Assembly: GCA_035448825.1 (NCBI GenBank)
Contig: DAOTJS010000009.1
Span: forward strand, 17,728 to 81,727
Direction: 5' to 3'
DNA length: 64,000 bases
Source of the DNA: JAGNGI01 sp035448825
Lineage (GTDB): Bacteria; Fidelibacterota; UBA2242
Each line of letters begins with the position of its first letter. The stretch's first letter is position 1. A model generated the notes under the pieces. It saw only the letters and a program-made list of their open reading frames with translations, was not told where the DNA came from and ran no database searches. The translations under genes and the position numbers were made by a program. Below are positions 44,359-54,500 of the stretch, piece after piece.

Positions 44359-45966
44359 ATGAGGCAATCTGTTGTTCGTAAAATTTTGGTGATATTTGTT
44401 TGGATCAGCTTTATTCCATTAGTCGGAATAGCGCGAGAAAAAGCCGATAGGGAGGGCGACTACCCGGACGGTTGTACTTCAGTTATGGTTGGTAAAAAAG
44501 CGTCCCGTGATGGCTCCGTTATGACTAGCCACACTTGCGATAGTCATCGCACGCATTCGTCACTTAATATTGTACCGGCGAAAAAATATAGCAAGGGTGA
44601 AATGGCCACTATGCTAAAGCGGATTGATTATGATTCTTTGGCGATGCCGTCCTATCAATATCTACCGATCGGTGAAATTCCGCAGGTCGCCAGTACTTAT
44701 GGTTTTATAAATACGGCTTACCCTTGTATGAATGAAAAACAGTTAGCAATCGGTGAATCCACTTTTGGTGGTCGCGAGAGTTTACGTTCGGATAACGGTC
44801 TTATTGATTGCCAGCAGTTGGTGCGTCTAATGATGGAGCGTTGCGCGACTGCTCGCGAGGCTATTCGTATGGCAGGTGAACTGACTAAGAAGTATGGTTG
44901 GATTGATGAAGGAGAATGTTTGACGATCGCCGATAAAAATGAAGTCTGGGCGCTCGAGATCGTTGGTCCCGGAAAGGGTAATTGCGGTTCGATCTGGGTG
45001 GCTCAACGTGTTCCGGATGATCATGTTTCGGTGAATGCCAATGGTAGTCGCATCCGTCAGATAAACCTGAAAAAGTCCGATTACTTTATGGCTTCTGAAA
45101 ATATCTTTAAGGTGGCACAGGATAGCGGGTGGTGGAATCCGAAAGAAGGGCAGTTTGATTTTGCCTACGTTTATGCGCCCGAGAGCCGTCAATCGTTTTC
45201 GACGCGAAGGCGTGAATGGCGGGTACTGGATTTAGTGGCACCTTCGCTAAAACTACATCCGGATGCCGAAAATTTTCCCTTTTCCGTTAAACCAGATACG
45301 CTGGTTGATTTAGCCAAGATGATTTGTATATTTCAAGATTATTTCGAAGGTACGGATTATAATTTCGTTAAAAATATTACCTGGACCAACTCCGAAGGAA
45401 AAACCGAAATCTCGCCGTTTGCCAACCCTTTTATGCCGTATGATATGAACCATATTTTCAAAATCAACGGCGGTTGGGGTTGGCGAGGTGAACGCCCGAT
45501 TGCTCGTTGGTACACGATGTATGCTACGATAACTCAATCACGGGATTGGCTTCCGGATGCGATCGGCGGGGTGGTTTGGCTGGCATTAGATAACGTCGCT
45601 ACTTCGATTTATATTCCGTTATATTGCAGTATTTACGATGTGGCGCCACCCTATAAGGTTGACGGACGAACGACTGGCTTTAGTCGGGAGTCGGCCTGGT
45701 GGGCATTTAATCGGCTGGGAACTCTGGCGGCTCAGCGTTGGGGAGATATGCGCTATGATGTAGCGGCTGTGTGGGCACCAATGCAATTGGAATTATTAAA
45801 ACGGCAGAGCGAGATCGAGAGTCAGGCTTTGGTGCAATATAAAAATAGCCCGGATGCCGCTCGCAATTTCCTGACTAAATATAGTATTGACTGGGGTGCT
45901 AAAGTCGTTTACCGCGCCTGGAAACTGGGCGATGAACTCTGGACCAAATACGACGAACAGTTTTAA
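44359..45966 (+). CDS. C69-family dipeptidase, exported
   Basis: 535 residues with a signal peptide (VRKILVIFVWISFIPLVGIA). After processing, DGCTSVMVGKKASRDG places a Cys as the N-terminal nucleophile, as in the PepD/C69 Ntn-hydrolase family, and EGECLTIADKNEVWALEIVG is the second family motif. Members cleave dipeptides. A short propeptide (about residues 28-40) lies between signal and Cys. It is a likely exported nutrient-acquisition enzyme. Confidence 0.9.
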   Translation: MRQSVVRKILVIFVWISFIPLVGIAREKADREGDYPDGCTSVMVGKKASRDGSVMTSHTCDSHRTHSSLNIVPAKKYSKGEMATMLKRIDYDSLAMPSYQYLPIGEIPQVASTYGFINTAYPCMNEKQLAIGESTFGGRESLRSDNGLIDCQQLVRLMMERCATAREAIRMAGELTKKYGWIDEGECLTIADKNEVWALEIVGPGKGNCGSIWVAQRVPDDHVSVNANGSRIRQINLKKSDYFMASENIFKVAQDSGWWNPKEGQFDFAYVYAPESRQSFSTRRREWRVLDLVAPSLKLHPDAENFPFSVKPDTLVDLAKMICIFQDYFEGTDYNFVKNITWTNSEGKTEISPFANPFMPYDMNHIFKINGGWGWRGERPIARWYTMYATITQSRDWLPDAIGGVVWLALDNVATSIYIPLYCSIYDVAPPYKVDGRTTGFSRESAWWAFNRLGTLAAQRWGDMRYDVAAVWAPMQLELLKRQSEIESQALVQYKNSPDAARNFLTKYSIDWGAKVVYRAWKLGDELWTKYDEQF

Positions 45967-46222
45967 ATTTTTACCACAAAAGCTCAAAGGCATTATAATT
46001 TCTTTTTATTATTTTAAGAAGAAAGAATTAGAAATTTGATAGGTCAACAAATAAATCTTAGGTTATGCCGCCAGAAGGGTGACCAGTTTAAAAAAATTTC
46101 CCAAATATTTGCTACTTTTTTCTTGACCTTGCTAGGGTAATAGATGAATCGGCAAGGTTTCTTAACAAGCCCGATAAATATACATTAAATTTTTAGTGTC
46201 TTAGTGCCCTCGTGGTAAAATT

Positions 46223-47200
46223 CTACCGGTCGTCAACCGGAATCGGCCACAGAAATTTTCCGCTTTCCAGAAAATGCTGAATCTGAGTAATACTCTGTGC
46301 GGCTTTACGTTCAACTGATTCATAGGTATTGAAGGCATTATGAGGAGTCAGAATAACATTGGGTAATTTTGAAAGCGCTAAAGTTGCCTGGACTTCGTCA
46401 TTTTGGCTTGGGTTTCCGCTCCGCAAGGCGACCGCCAGTTCACTTTCGGCATTATAAACATCCAGACCGACGCCACTAAGATGACCTTCCTGAATGAGTT
46501 TTAATAATTCGGTCGAGGGCGATTGCTCACCGCGAGCGATATTAACGAAAATGGCACCCGGTTTTGCCTGATGAAGTCGGTCGGCGTTAAAATAGTTGTG
46601 ATTTTCGGGAGTCAAGTTCATCGCGCAAATGATTACATCGGCTTTCGGCAAGCCTTCCTCGATATTGACATAATTGACATCGGAGTGTTTTTTAACAATG
46701 TCAACTCCCAGAACCTGCATTCCTAATCCAATGCCAATTTTTACCACTTCGTAGCCGATATTCCCGACACCAACGACCAGAAGGGTTTTTCCGGCACACT
46801 CCCGACCGGTTAAGCCGTCGCGGTTAAATTGGGGGAACTGCTGAAGTTGCTGAGGAAGTTTACGCAGAAGCGCCAGAGCGAGGAGAATCGCCTGTTCCGC
46901 TACGGAACGATTACAATAAAGCGGTAGATAGCCGACCTGCAGACTTGAACCGGCTTTTTGAGCTAATGGTATGAGGTGATCATAACCGGTACTCCGGCTT
47001 AAAATTGCGGATAATTTCGGTAACCAGGAAACTGGCACAATTGACTGCGTTCGAATACTGATTATCCTGGCGGGCGGCGTGTTATGTTTACTTTCCTGAA
47101 TGGTTTGCCAGTCAAATCCGGCGGTGATATTTTCAGGTAGAAAGCGCTTGATCATTTCGGCTTCTTCCTGAAATGCTTCGTAGAAAAATACGTCAATCAT
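46223..47200 (-). CDS. D-isomer-specific 2-hydroxyacid dehydrogenase
   Basis: 325 residues. The NAD-binding VVGVGNIGYEVVKIG, followed by VLGVDI with the terminal Asp, sits near residues 140-165. The catalytic Arg is in NIARGEQ, the acidic partner further on, and the catalytic His in LTPHNAF. Such enzymes interconvert 2-keto and D-2-hydroxyacids (lactate, glycerate, phosphoglycerate types). The loop residues that would identify a substrate are not distinctive. It is next to a DUF362/ferredoxin gene on the same strand. Confidence 0.9.
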   Translation of the reverse strand: MIDVFFYEAFQEEAEMIKRFLPENITAGFDWQTIQESKHNTPPARIISIRTQSIVPVSWLPKLSAILSRSTGYDHLIPLAQKAGSSLQVGYLPLYCNRSVAEQAILLALALLRKLPQQLQQFPQFNRDGLTGRECAGKTLLVVGVGNIGYEVVKIGIGLGMQVLGVDIVKKHSDVNYVNIEEGLPKADVIICAMNLTPENHNYFNADRLHQAKPGAIFVNIARGEQSPSTELLKLIQEGHLSGVGLDVYNAESELAVALRSGNPSQNDEVQATLALSKLPNVILTPHNAFNTYESVERKAAQSITQIQHFLESGKFLWPIPVDDR

Positions 47201-47263
47201 AAAAATTCTCTAGTCCTTATTAATCAATTTAATAGATGTTTTAACACTTTGGTTTGCTGAAGT

Positions 47264-48343
47264 TTAAAATTCGGTTTCGGTTAGCTGATATTGACGACAA
47301 CCAAGTCCGATTTTTTCGCCGTATTCGAGCTGAACGGTATAGTCAATTTCAGGATGCGCAAGTTGAGCAATGTTGCGCGTATTATTCTGGCCGGTCAGAT
47401 CAATGACGGCTTGATCAATTGCTACGGGATCGAAACCCGCCAGCACGCCAATATCGGGAGCAATCGGAACTTGTTTCCCGGGGAGGCAGTCACAGTCTTT
47501 GGTCATATTTGTTAAGAAAGTCAGGAAGCCGATCCGACCGCTTTTTTGCCGAACGATCCCGAGTGCATGTTCGACTATTTGCTGTTGTAACCGGGTATTG
47601 GAGGTATTCCATTGAAAATGCACCGCGTCAAACCGGCAAACGGTTAAGCATTCACCGCAACCGATACAAATATTCTGATCAATTATCGCAAATTTTTCGG
47701 GAATAGTGATCGCATTTGCAGGACACCACTTCACGCAAGCGCCGCAAGCAGTGCATTTATTGGATTTAATCATAGGTTTACTTACGGAGTGCTGGGCTAA
47801 TTTACCTCTACGACTGGACATTCCCATACCGAGGTTTTTAATAGTGGCTCCTAGACCAGTACTCACATGACCGGTGACGTGAGTAATGGCGATAATAGAA
47901 TTTGCCGCCACTAGTTCGGTTGCTAATGACACGGTTTTATTTAAGGGCGCATTAACCTCGATCTCGGTCTCGTTTCGACCGATTATTCCATCGGCGATGA
48001 TAACCGGTGCTCCGACTTTTTCATAGGTAAAACCGTTTTCATAAGCCAATTGTAGATGATCAATAGCATTCTGACGCACACTTTTGTACAACACTGTGGT
48101 ATCCGTCAAAAACGCTCGGGCGCCGCAACTTTTTATCATCCGGACAATTGGTTCGACATAGGCGGCTGGCACGTGAGTAACATTGCCTTTCTCACCGAAG
48201 TGGATTTTGATGGCGGTAATGTCGCCGGATTGGATTACTATATCCAGACCAGCGCTTTTGAATAATTTTTTCAGACGATTTTTTATCTGATCAACCGGCT
48301 CGTCGGTTTTGAAGCGCATCAGTTGAATCTGGTTAACGGGCAT
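47264..48343 (-). CDS. DUF362 domain protein with 2x[4Fe-4S] ferredoxin domain
   Basis: 359 residues; GGAG precedes the ATG. The N-terminal DUF362 part has IKIHFGEKGNVTHVPA, and the C-terminal part contains CTACGACVKWCP and CIGCGECLTVCR, each a C-x2-C-x2-C-x3-C motif, for two clusters. DUF362 proteins are common in anaerobes; their activity is unknown. A role with the following 2-hydroxyacid dehydrogenase is possible. Confidence 0.9.
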   Translation of the reverse strand: MPVNQIQLMRFKTDEPVDQIKNRLKKLFKSAGLDIVIQSGDITAIKIHFGEKGNVTHVPAAYVEPIVRMIKSCGARAFLTDTTVLYKSVRQNAIDHLQLAYENGFTYEKVGAPVIIADGIIGRNETEIEVNAPLNKTVSLATELVAANSIIAITHVTGHVSTGLGATIKNLGMGMSSRRGKLAQHSVSKPMIKSNKCTACGACVKWCPANAITIPEKFAIIDQNICIGCGECLTVCRFDAVHFQWNTSNTRLQQQIVEHALGIVRQKSGRIGFLTFLTNMTKDCDCLPGKQVPIAPDIGVLAGFDPVAIDQAVIDLTGQNNTRNIAQLAHPEIDYTVQLEYGEKIGLGCRQYQLTETEF

Positions 48344-48578
48344 AATTTTTCTCCATTTGGTCGGAATTTAATAGCAGGCTGACCAATTGGCAATTTGAAA
48401 TATTTCGAATCTGAGAGAAGTCAATAGAAAATTATTTGGAACAATAGGTTTAAAAATAGGAAATAATAGCGTTAAAAAATTTCAATTATCCAGTTTACTT
48501 TATACTTTTCGTCAGTGAAAAAATTGCATAATAGTTAAATTATCCCTAAAATCGAGCGTTTTTTCAGGAGAAGAATTA

Positions 48579-49616
48579 ATGAATTCTGGATTATTTATAC
48601 CTAAGAATTATCATACAATCTTGACAACAGTAGAGACCGAGAAGGCGATTCTGGCGCTTAAAGATTTTTTTCAGCAGAATCTGGCTTTTGAGCTGGATTT
48701 GATTCGGGTAACTGCACCCCTGTTTGTCAAAGCTGGTACCGGGATTAACGACGACCTTAATGGAGTCGAACAACCGGTATCCTTTACCGTTAAGGAAATG
48801 GCAAATACGCGTGTCGAGGTCGTTCAGTCATTAGCCAAATGGAAGCGAATGATGCTGACCGACCTGGGAATTCAACCCGGGAAAGGGCTTTATACCGATA
48901 TGAACGCTATCCGTCCGGATGATAGCCTGGACAATTTGCATTCGATTTATGTGGATCAGTGGGATTGGGAAAAAGTCATCAGTCCCGAACAGCGCAACTT
49001 GGATTTCCTTAAAAAAACGGTAAATACTATTTATGACGTGATTCTGCGTACCGAAAAATTCGTTTGCCATGAATGGAATATTCCACCAGAATTACCGGAA
49101 AAGATAACCTTTATTCATTCTGAGGACTTACTGGACCAATATCCGAATTTGCCGCCCCGCGCTCGAGAAAAGGAAGCCTGTAAAAAATACGGGGTTATTT
49201 TTTTGATTGGCATCGGCGGTCAATTGCAAAATGGCGAACCTCACGATGGCCGCGCGCCGGATTACGATGATTGGTCAACTCCGACTGTCAACGGCTATCA
49301 TGGATTGAATGGCGATATTATCGTGTACAATAGAGTGCTGGACTGCGCTTTTGAATTGTCTTCAATGGGAATCAGGGTTGACCGGGAGGCTCTCCTCCGT
49401 CAGCTGAAAATTCGCCAGGTTGAAGAGCGTCAGAATCTCTACTTTCATCAGCGCCTATTGAGAGGCGAATTACCTTTATCAATTGGCGGCGGCATCGGGC
49501 AATCTCGTTTATGTATGTTTTATTTACGGAAAGCCCACATTGGGGAAATCCAGAGTAGTATCTGGCCGGAAGAAATGATCGAATTATGTCAGAGGAACAA
49601 CATTTTCCTACTATAG
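48579..49616 (+). CDS. asnA: Aspartate-ammonia ligase (asparagine synthetase A)
   Basis: 345 residues; CAGGAGAAG precedes the ATG. FIPKNYHTILTTVETEKAI at the start, LFVKAGTGINDDLNG and the late GGGIGQSRLCMFYLRKAHIGE are the AsnA signatures, which follow the class II aminoacyl-tRNA-synthetase fold. It makes asparagine from aspartate, ammonia and ATP. The gene stands alone behind a 235-bp divergent intergenic region. Confidence 0.96.
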   Translation: MNSGLFIPKNYHTILTTVETEKAILALKDFFQQNLAFELDLIRVTAPLFVKAGTGINDDLNGVEQPVSFTVKEMANTRVEVVQSLAKWKRMMLTDLGIQPGKGLYTDMNAIRPDDSLDNLHSIYVDQWDWEKVISPEQRNLDFLKKTVNTIYDVILRTEKFVCHEWNIPPELPEKITFIHSEDLLDQYPNLPPRAREKEACKKYGVIFLIGIGGQLQNGEPHDGRAPDYDDWSTPTVNGYHGLNGDIIVYNRVLDCAFELSSMGIRVDREALLRQLKIRQVEERQNLYFHQRLLRGELPLSIGGGIGQSRLCMFYLRKAHIGEIQSSIWPEEMIELCQRNNIFLL

Positions 49617-49787
49617 CGGGATGCATTCTTGAATGAAAACCAAGCAATCAGAAGCTAATTAAGCTGGTTTATTCTGGAATTTCTTAATTTTCATTTATCA
49701 GCATCAGGTTAAAACAATCTCTTGGGCTTTCATATGTCAAAGTGTAAATTTCTAGTTGTTTATTGAAGGGTAAATGATGGAGTCATT

Positions 49788-50477
49788 ATGAACGCAATAA
49801 GCAAATATAAAATGGGATTGATCCTGTTTGGATTAATAATGACTATGCCGCTATCCGCCGCTAAAAAGATTAACTTCACTGAACCTAAAGCCCGCTATTC
49901 AGGTCTTACCATTTTCCAAACCAACGAAGGTTCGGGACTCGGTGGTTATTTTGAATATTCACTTAAAAACGCCGATCGCATTGCTGCCCAGCTCACCTTT
50001 ACTATTATCAGTGGCGACGATTACCCACTTTATTATTACGATTATGTTTATGATCAATATTATTACTATGAAAGTGCCGACAAGCGCCGCTTATCCTTCC
50101 TGCATTTTTTAGGCGGATATAAAAAAATATTATTTGCGGATAAAATTGCTAATGATTTCCGCCCTTATCTCGAATGTCTGGGCGGAGTGGTAATGGCGCT
50201 GGATCCGCCGAATATTCCCGATTTTAGTGACCGAATTAAGAAAATGACGACGGCCTGGGCGCCAGGTTTCCAGATTGGTGGCGGAATTGATTTCCTTTCC
50301 GGCCCGAGAACGCTCGTTTCGATCTTTGCCGGTTACGATTATCTTAAATTCGCTCGCAAAATAGATCCGCCGCAAGTTTATTACGACGAGGAAGGTAACC
50401 CCATAGAAAATAGCTATTCCGGCCAAAAAGATTTCAGCGGATTGGTGATCAAAATCAGCTTTGGTAAAAAGTTTTAA
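49788..50477 (+). CDS. Outer-membrane beta-barrel protein of unknown function
   Basis: 229 residues with a signal peptide (MGLILFGLIMTMPLSAA). Alternating strands ending in GLVIKISFGKKF with a terminal Phe fit an eight-to-ten-stranded beta-barrel. A Tyr-rich loop (PLYYYDYVYDQYYYYE, about residues 82-97) is notable. No closer family is recognised. Its stop overlaps the rsmE start (TAATG), so the two may be co-expressed. Confidence 0.7.
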   Translation: MNAISKYKMGLILFGLIMTMPLSAAKKINFTEPKARYSGLTIFQTNEGSGLGGYFEYSLKNADRIAAQLTFTIISGDDYPLYYYDYVYDQYYYYESADKRRLSFLHFLGGYKKILFADKIANDFRPYLECLGGVVMALDPPNIPDFSDRIKKMTTAWAPGFQIGGGIDFLSGPRTLVSIFAGYDYLKFARKIDPPQVYYDEEGNPIENSYSGQKDFSGLVIKISFGKKF

Positions 50478-51217
50478 TGCACGCTTATCAGTTCTATATT
50501 CCAATGGATAAAATTCTGGAAGGGACGTTCGACCTCGAAGGTGATGAATTCCGCCATTGTTGTCGCGTTCTCCGGAAAACCAGCGGTGATTCTATTGACG
50601 TTTTTGCTGGCAACGGTCGCCGCTGGTCAGCACGAATCGAAAAAATTAGTAATAATAGAGCTGCATGTCGCATAATCGCAGAATATCCACCGCAAACGCG
50701 ATTAAAGCCGGAAATCACTCTCGGGATTGGCTTATTAAAAAATAATTTAATGGATGATGTGGTCATTTCCGCTACGGCGCTGGGCGTTGCCCGGATTGTG
50801 CCACTTCATACCACTCATTCGATCAAAAACAAAGTCAACCTCGAGCGGCTGGAGAAATTATCGCTAGCGGCTTTGAAACAATCCGGACTGGCTTATTTAC
50901 CCCAAATTTCCAAATGCCTGACGCTGGATGAGTGGTTTAATCTAACAGCCGAAATTCTTCTTAAACTGACTGCCGAGCAACACGCTTCATTCAATTTAAA
51001 TCGCCTTCAGAATTTGCCATTAGTTGAGCAAGTAGCGGTAATGATTGGCCCGGAAGGTGGATTTGAAGAAAACGAAATAGAAAAAGCTCAGCAGTTTGGT
51101 TTCGATAAAATAAATATTTTTCCCTATCGTCTGCGAACGGAGTTGGCGGTCGTAACGGCTCTGGCTGGAATCCGGACGCTGACGTTAAAAAATCACGAGG
51201 CTTATAATGGAAACTGA
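50477..51217 (+). CDS. rsmE: 16S rRNA (uracil-1498-N3)-methyltransferase
   Basis: 246 residues. An N-terminal PUA-like domain (HAYQFYIPMDKILEG) is followed by the SPOUT knot with VMIGPEGGFEENEIE and FPYRLRTELAVVTAL; the usual L-R-x-E-T-A appears as LRTELA. RsmE uses S-adenosylmethionine to methylate U1498 of 16S rRNA. It overlaps the HIT gene by 11 bp and the beta-barrel gene by one base. Confidence 0.9.
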   Translation: MHAYQFYIPMDKILEGTFDLEGDEFRHCCRVLRKTSGDSIDVFAGNGRRWSARIEKISNNRAACRIIAEYPPQTRLKPEITLGIGLLKNNLMDDVVISATALGVARIVPLHTTHSIKNKVNLERLEKLSLAALKQSGLAYLPQISKCLTLDEWFNLTAEILLKLTAEQHASFNLNRLQNLPLVEQVAVMIGPEGGFEENEIEKAQQFGFDKINIFPYRLRTELAVVTALAGIRTLTLKNHEAYNGN

Positions 51218-51554
51218 CTGCATTTTTTGTAAAATTGCCGCCGGGCAACTCGGTACAGAATTTTTATACGAATCAGATGAAATAGTGGCTTTTCGGGACA
51301 TTCATCCCAAAGCTCCGACCCACATCCTGATAATACCGCGTCGCCATATTCCCAAGATAACTGATCTGCAGGAACCCGACGAAAAATTGGTTGGACGAAT
51401 GGTCACAGTCGCTAATATTCTGGCTGAAAAGGAAGGGCTCAAAGAGCGTGGCTTCCGCTTGATATTTAATTGCGGACGCGATAGTGGTCAGGAAGTTTTC
51501 CATATTCACTTACACTTGCTAGGCGGCCGTCCATTTCACTGGCCTCCGGGTTAA
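51207..51554 (+). CDS. HIT family protein (Hint-type)
   Basis: 115 residues; GAGG lies upstream within rsmE. CIFCKIAAGQL is the Hint N-terminal signature and FHIHLHLLGG the H-x-H-x-H catalytic triad. It hydrolyses nucleoside phosphoramidates such as AMP-lysine. It is translationally coupled to rsmE and followed 12 bp later by smc. Confidence 0.95.
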   Translation: METDCIFCKIAAGQLGTEFLYESDEIVAFRDIHPKAPTHILIIPRRHIPKITDLQEPDEKLVGRMVTVANILAEKEGLKERGFRLIFNCGRDSGQEVFHIHLHLLGGRPFHWPPG

Positions 51555-51566
51555 GGAAAAGCATAA

Positions 51567-54500
51567 TTGTACATTTCTAAACTCACGCTTTACGGTTTTA
51601 AGTCGTTCCTCAAAAAATCCGAAATCCAATTCGGACGAGGGATTACTTCGATAGTAGGGCCGAACGGTTGCGGTAAAACCAATATCGTAGATGCGATCCG
51701 CTGGGTTATTGGTGAACAAAAAGCCAGCGTTTTGCGTGCCGAGCGAGTTACAGATGTCATTTTCAATGGAACCGCTACCCGCCGGCCGCTGAATTTAGCC
51801 GAAGTAAGTTTGACTATTAATAACGTCAGTGGACGCGTGCCGATCGCCTATTCCGATGTTGAAATTACGCGGCGGTTGTATCGCAATGGCGAAAGCGAAT
51901 ATTTCATCAATCGCAATCTTTGTCGCCTAAAAGACATTACCGATTTATTTATTGATACCGGTATGGGAGCGAACGCCTATTCGATAATCGAACTCAAAAT
52001 GATCGAGGATATTCTCAGTGAAACGCCGGAAGAGCGCAAGCGGCTATTCGAAGAAGCCGCCGGCGTCAATAAATACCGCGTCCAGCGTAAAGCCGCCTTG
52101 CGTAAACTCGAATCAACACGCGACGATTTACTGCGTTTGAATGATATTATCAATGAAGTTGATCAAAACGTCAAAAATTTGAAGAGGCAGATTGCGCGCT
52201 ATGAAAAATATCAGGAGACTACCCAGAAATTAATCGAAGCTGAGGTAATCTTAGCCAGCCGCCGAATCTTCGACCTGCGCGCCAAACAAGCGCCGATTTT
52301 AGCCGAAATTGATGCCAAACAGAAATTACTGGAAAAGATTAGTGCTGAGCTGAGCGGCAAGGAATCTCAAGGACGTGAACAGCAAAAGATTCTAAATGCA
52401 ATCGAAGCCGAATTACAGAGCAGGCGTAATGAACTCGAGGCTTTGCGGGCTAATAAAGCCAAATTAGAAGCCAGCGGACTGCTTCTCAAAGAGCAACTAC
52501 GTAACAACGCCCAAAATAATGCTCGACTAACCACTGCGATTAACGCTTTGCTGGAAAATATCGAGTCGACGAAAAACCGCCAGAAAATTATCGAACAGGA
52601 ATTAATCACCAATGCCCAAACTCTCGAGGAGAAGCGTCTGTCTTATAAGTCGGCAGTCGAAGCCCAGCAGGGAATCGAAAACAATTATAAAAAATTAAGT
52701 GCAGATTTGCAGGCACTTCAGGATGAGCGTTTTAATGCTTTCCGTCAACAAGCCGAGCAAACCGCCCGTTTAAATAATCTTAAGGAAAATATCAATCAAC
52801 GCGAGAAAGAATTACAAAATATTATCGAGCAAATTGCTACCCAAACTAATAACCAGACCAATTTGGCAACCACACTTAAGGAACTTCGGGAAAAAATAGA
52901 TGTGCTGACTGTTCGACGTGATGAGCTCGAAAAATCTCTCCAGAATGAATTGTCTCGTCAGCAGTCTTTAAATGAACAGGAAAATCACGTTCGGGATGAA
53001 TTGCGTCACTGTGAATCGGCGCTGGATAAATTGAACAATCAGATCCAATTTTACAGTTCAATTATTCATTCTAAAGAGGGATTTGCCCCGGGATTGCAAT
53101 ATGTGCTCGATCACCCTGATGAATTTCCGGGAATTCGCGGCGCGTTATCCGATTTACTATCCGTTGATCCTCGATATTATTTAGCCGTCGAAGCCGTAAT
53201 CAAGGATATTGCACGACTACTGGTTGCTGAAAGCCGTCCGGCAGCTTTACAAACTCTTGAAAAATTAAATCGTCTCGAAAAAGGACGAGTGTCAATTATT
53301 CCGTTAGATTCCAGGTCGCGGATGCCAGCCTTCAAACCAGCTGAAAATGGTTTACAGCCGCTGCTAAAATTTATTAAATCGGATGCTCATCTGGAGAATC
53401 TGAAAGAGATGCTTTTCGGCAATGTTTACTGTTGCTCCGATGATCAATTTGAAGAATTAATCAATAATCCAGACCTGGAATCCTATTCGATTGTAACTGA
53501 CCGAGGGCGTTTTCGCGATGCGAACGGGTGGTTTTCAGGCGGCGCTGAACAATCAGCCGCCAACGTGCTTGTTGGTCGTCAAACCCGACTGAATGAATTA
53601 GAAGAAGAAATTAAGTCAGTCGAGAAACAAAGAGCTGTCCTGCTCGAAAAGCTCCAATCAGCTCAATCCGAAATCCATCGGCATAATGAAATACGTGAAA
53701 AATTGCATCGCGATCGCCAACAAATCGAAGCTGAAATTCGCCAATTAAGTGATGTTCTGCGGGCGACGGAATCGCAGCAAGTGCAGTCGTCCGGAACGCT
53801 GACGGCGCTCAATGAGCAAAAAGTGACCCTTACCACAGCAATAGCCAGTTTCAAGGAAAGGCTGGCTAAAGAAACCCCCGCCCAAAGTAGTGTTGACAGT
53901 CAATTAGCCCAGATGGATCAGCTTATATCCATTAAGAAAACAGAACTTGATCAGGTACGCGCAAACCTCGACCAACATAATCAAAATTTGCAAAACTTGC
54001 GGGTTGAATTGATTAACCTCGAAAATAAAGCTCGCAATTTAGCAGATGAAAAAGTAGTTCTGGAACGAAACCTGAACAATAATCTCGAACAAGTCGAAAA
54101 AGCGCGACAAGAACTCGCCGTTGTAGAATTGGAAAAGGGCCAGCTAGAAAAGAGTTTGTCAGATAATAAACTCGCCGAGACTGAAGCCGTAACTCTTGCG
54201 AATCAAGCTGAATCTAAATATCGGCAGATTGAGCAAGCATTTAAGTCACTACGGGAGAAAATAGAGGCGATTAATACTGAAATTTTTAATTTGCGTCATA
54301 CCAAAGAACAAAACAGCGAGGATCTAAAACGTCTAGAGCTGGCTAATTCTCAGTTCACGGCTAATATCAATGAAATCAGTTCTGTCCTGTTGGAAAAATA
54401 CAATCGGACGCCATTAGAAGAAATATCGACCGATTTGCCGGCTGAAACGGAAGCGCGCCAGGTTGTCGAACGCTACCGACACAATTTGGAACAAATTGGT

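Noticed and set aside
46126..46158. ACCTTGC/GCAAGGT inverted repeat between convergent genes as a terminator
   Set aside because: 7-bp stem with a 19-nt spacer and no T-tract; too weak to call.
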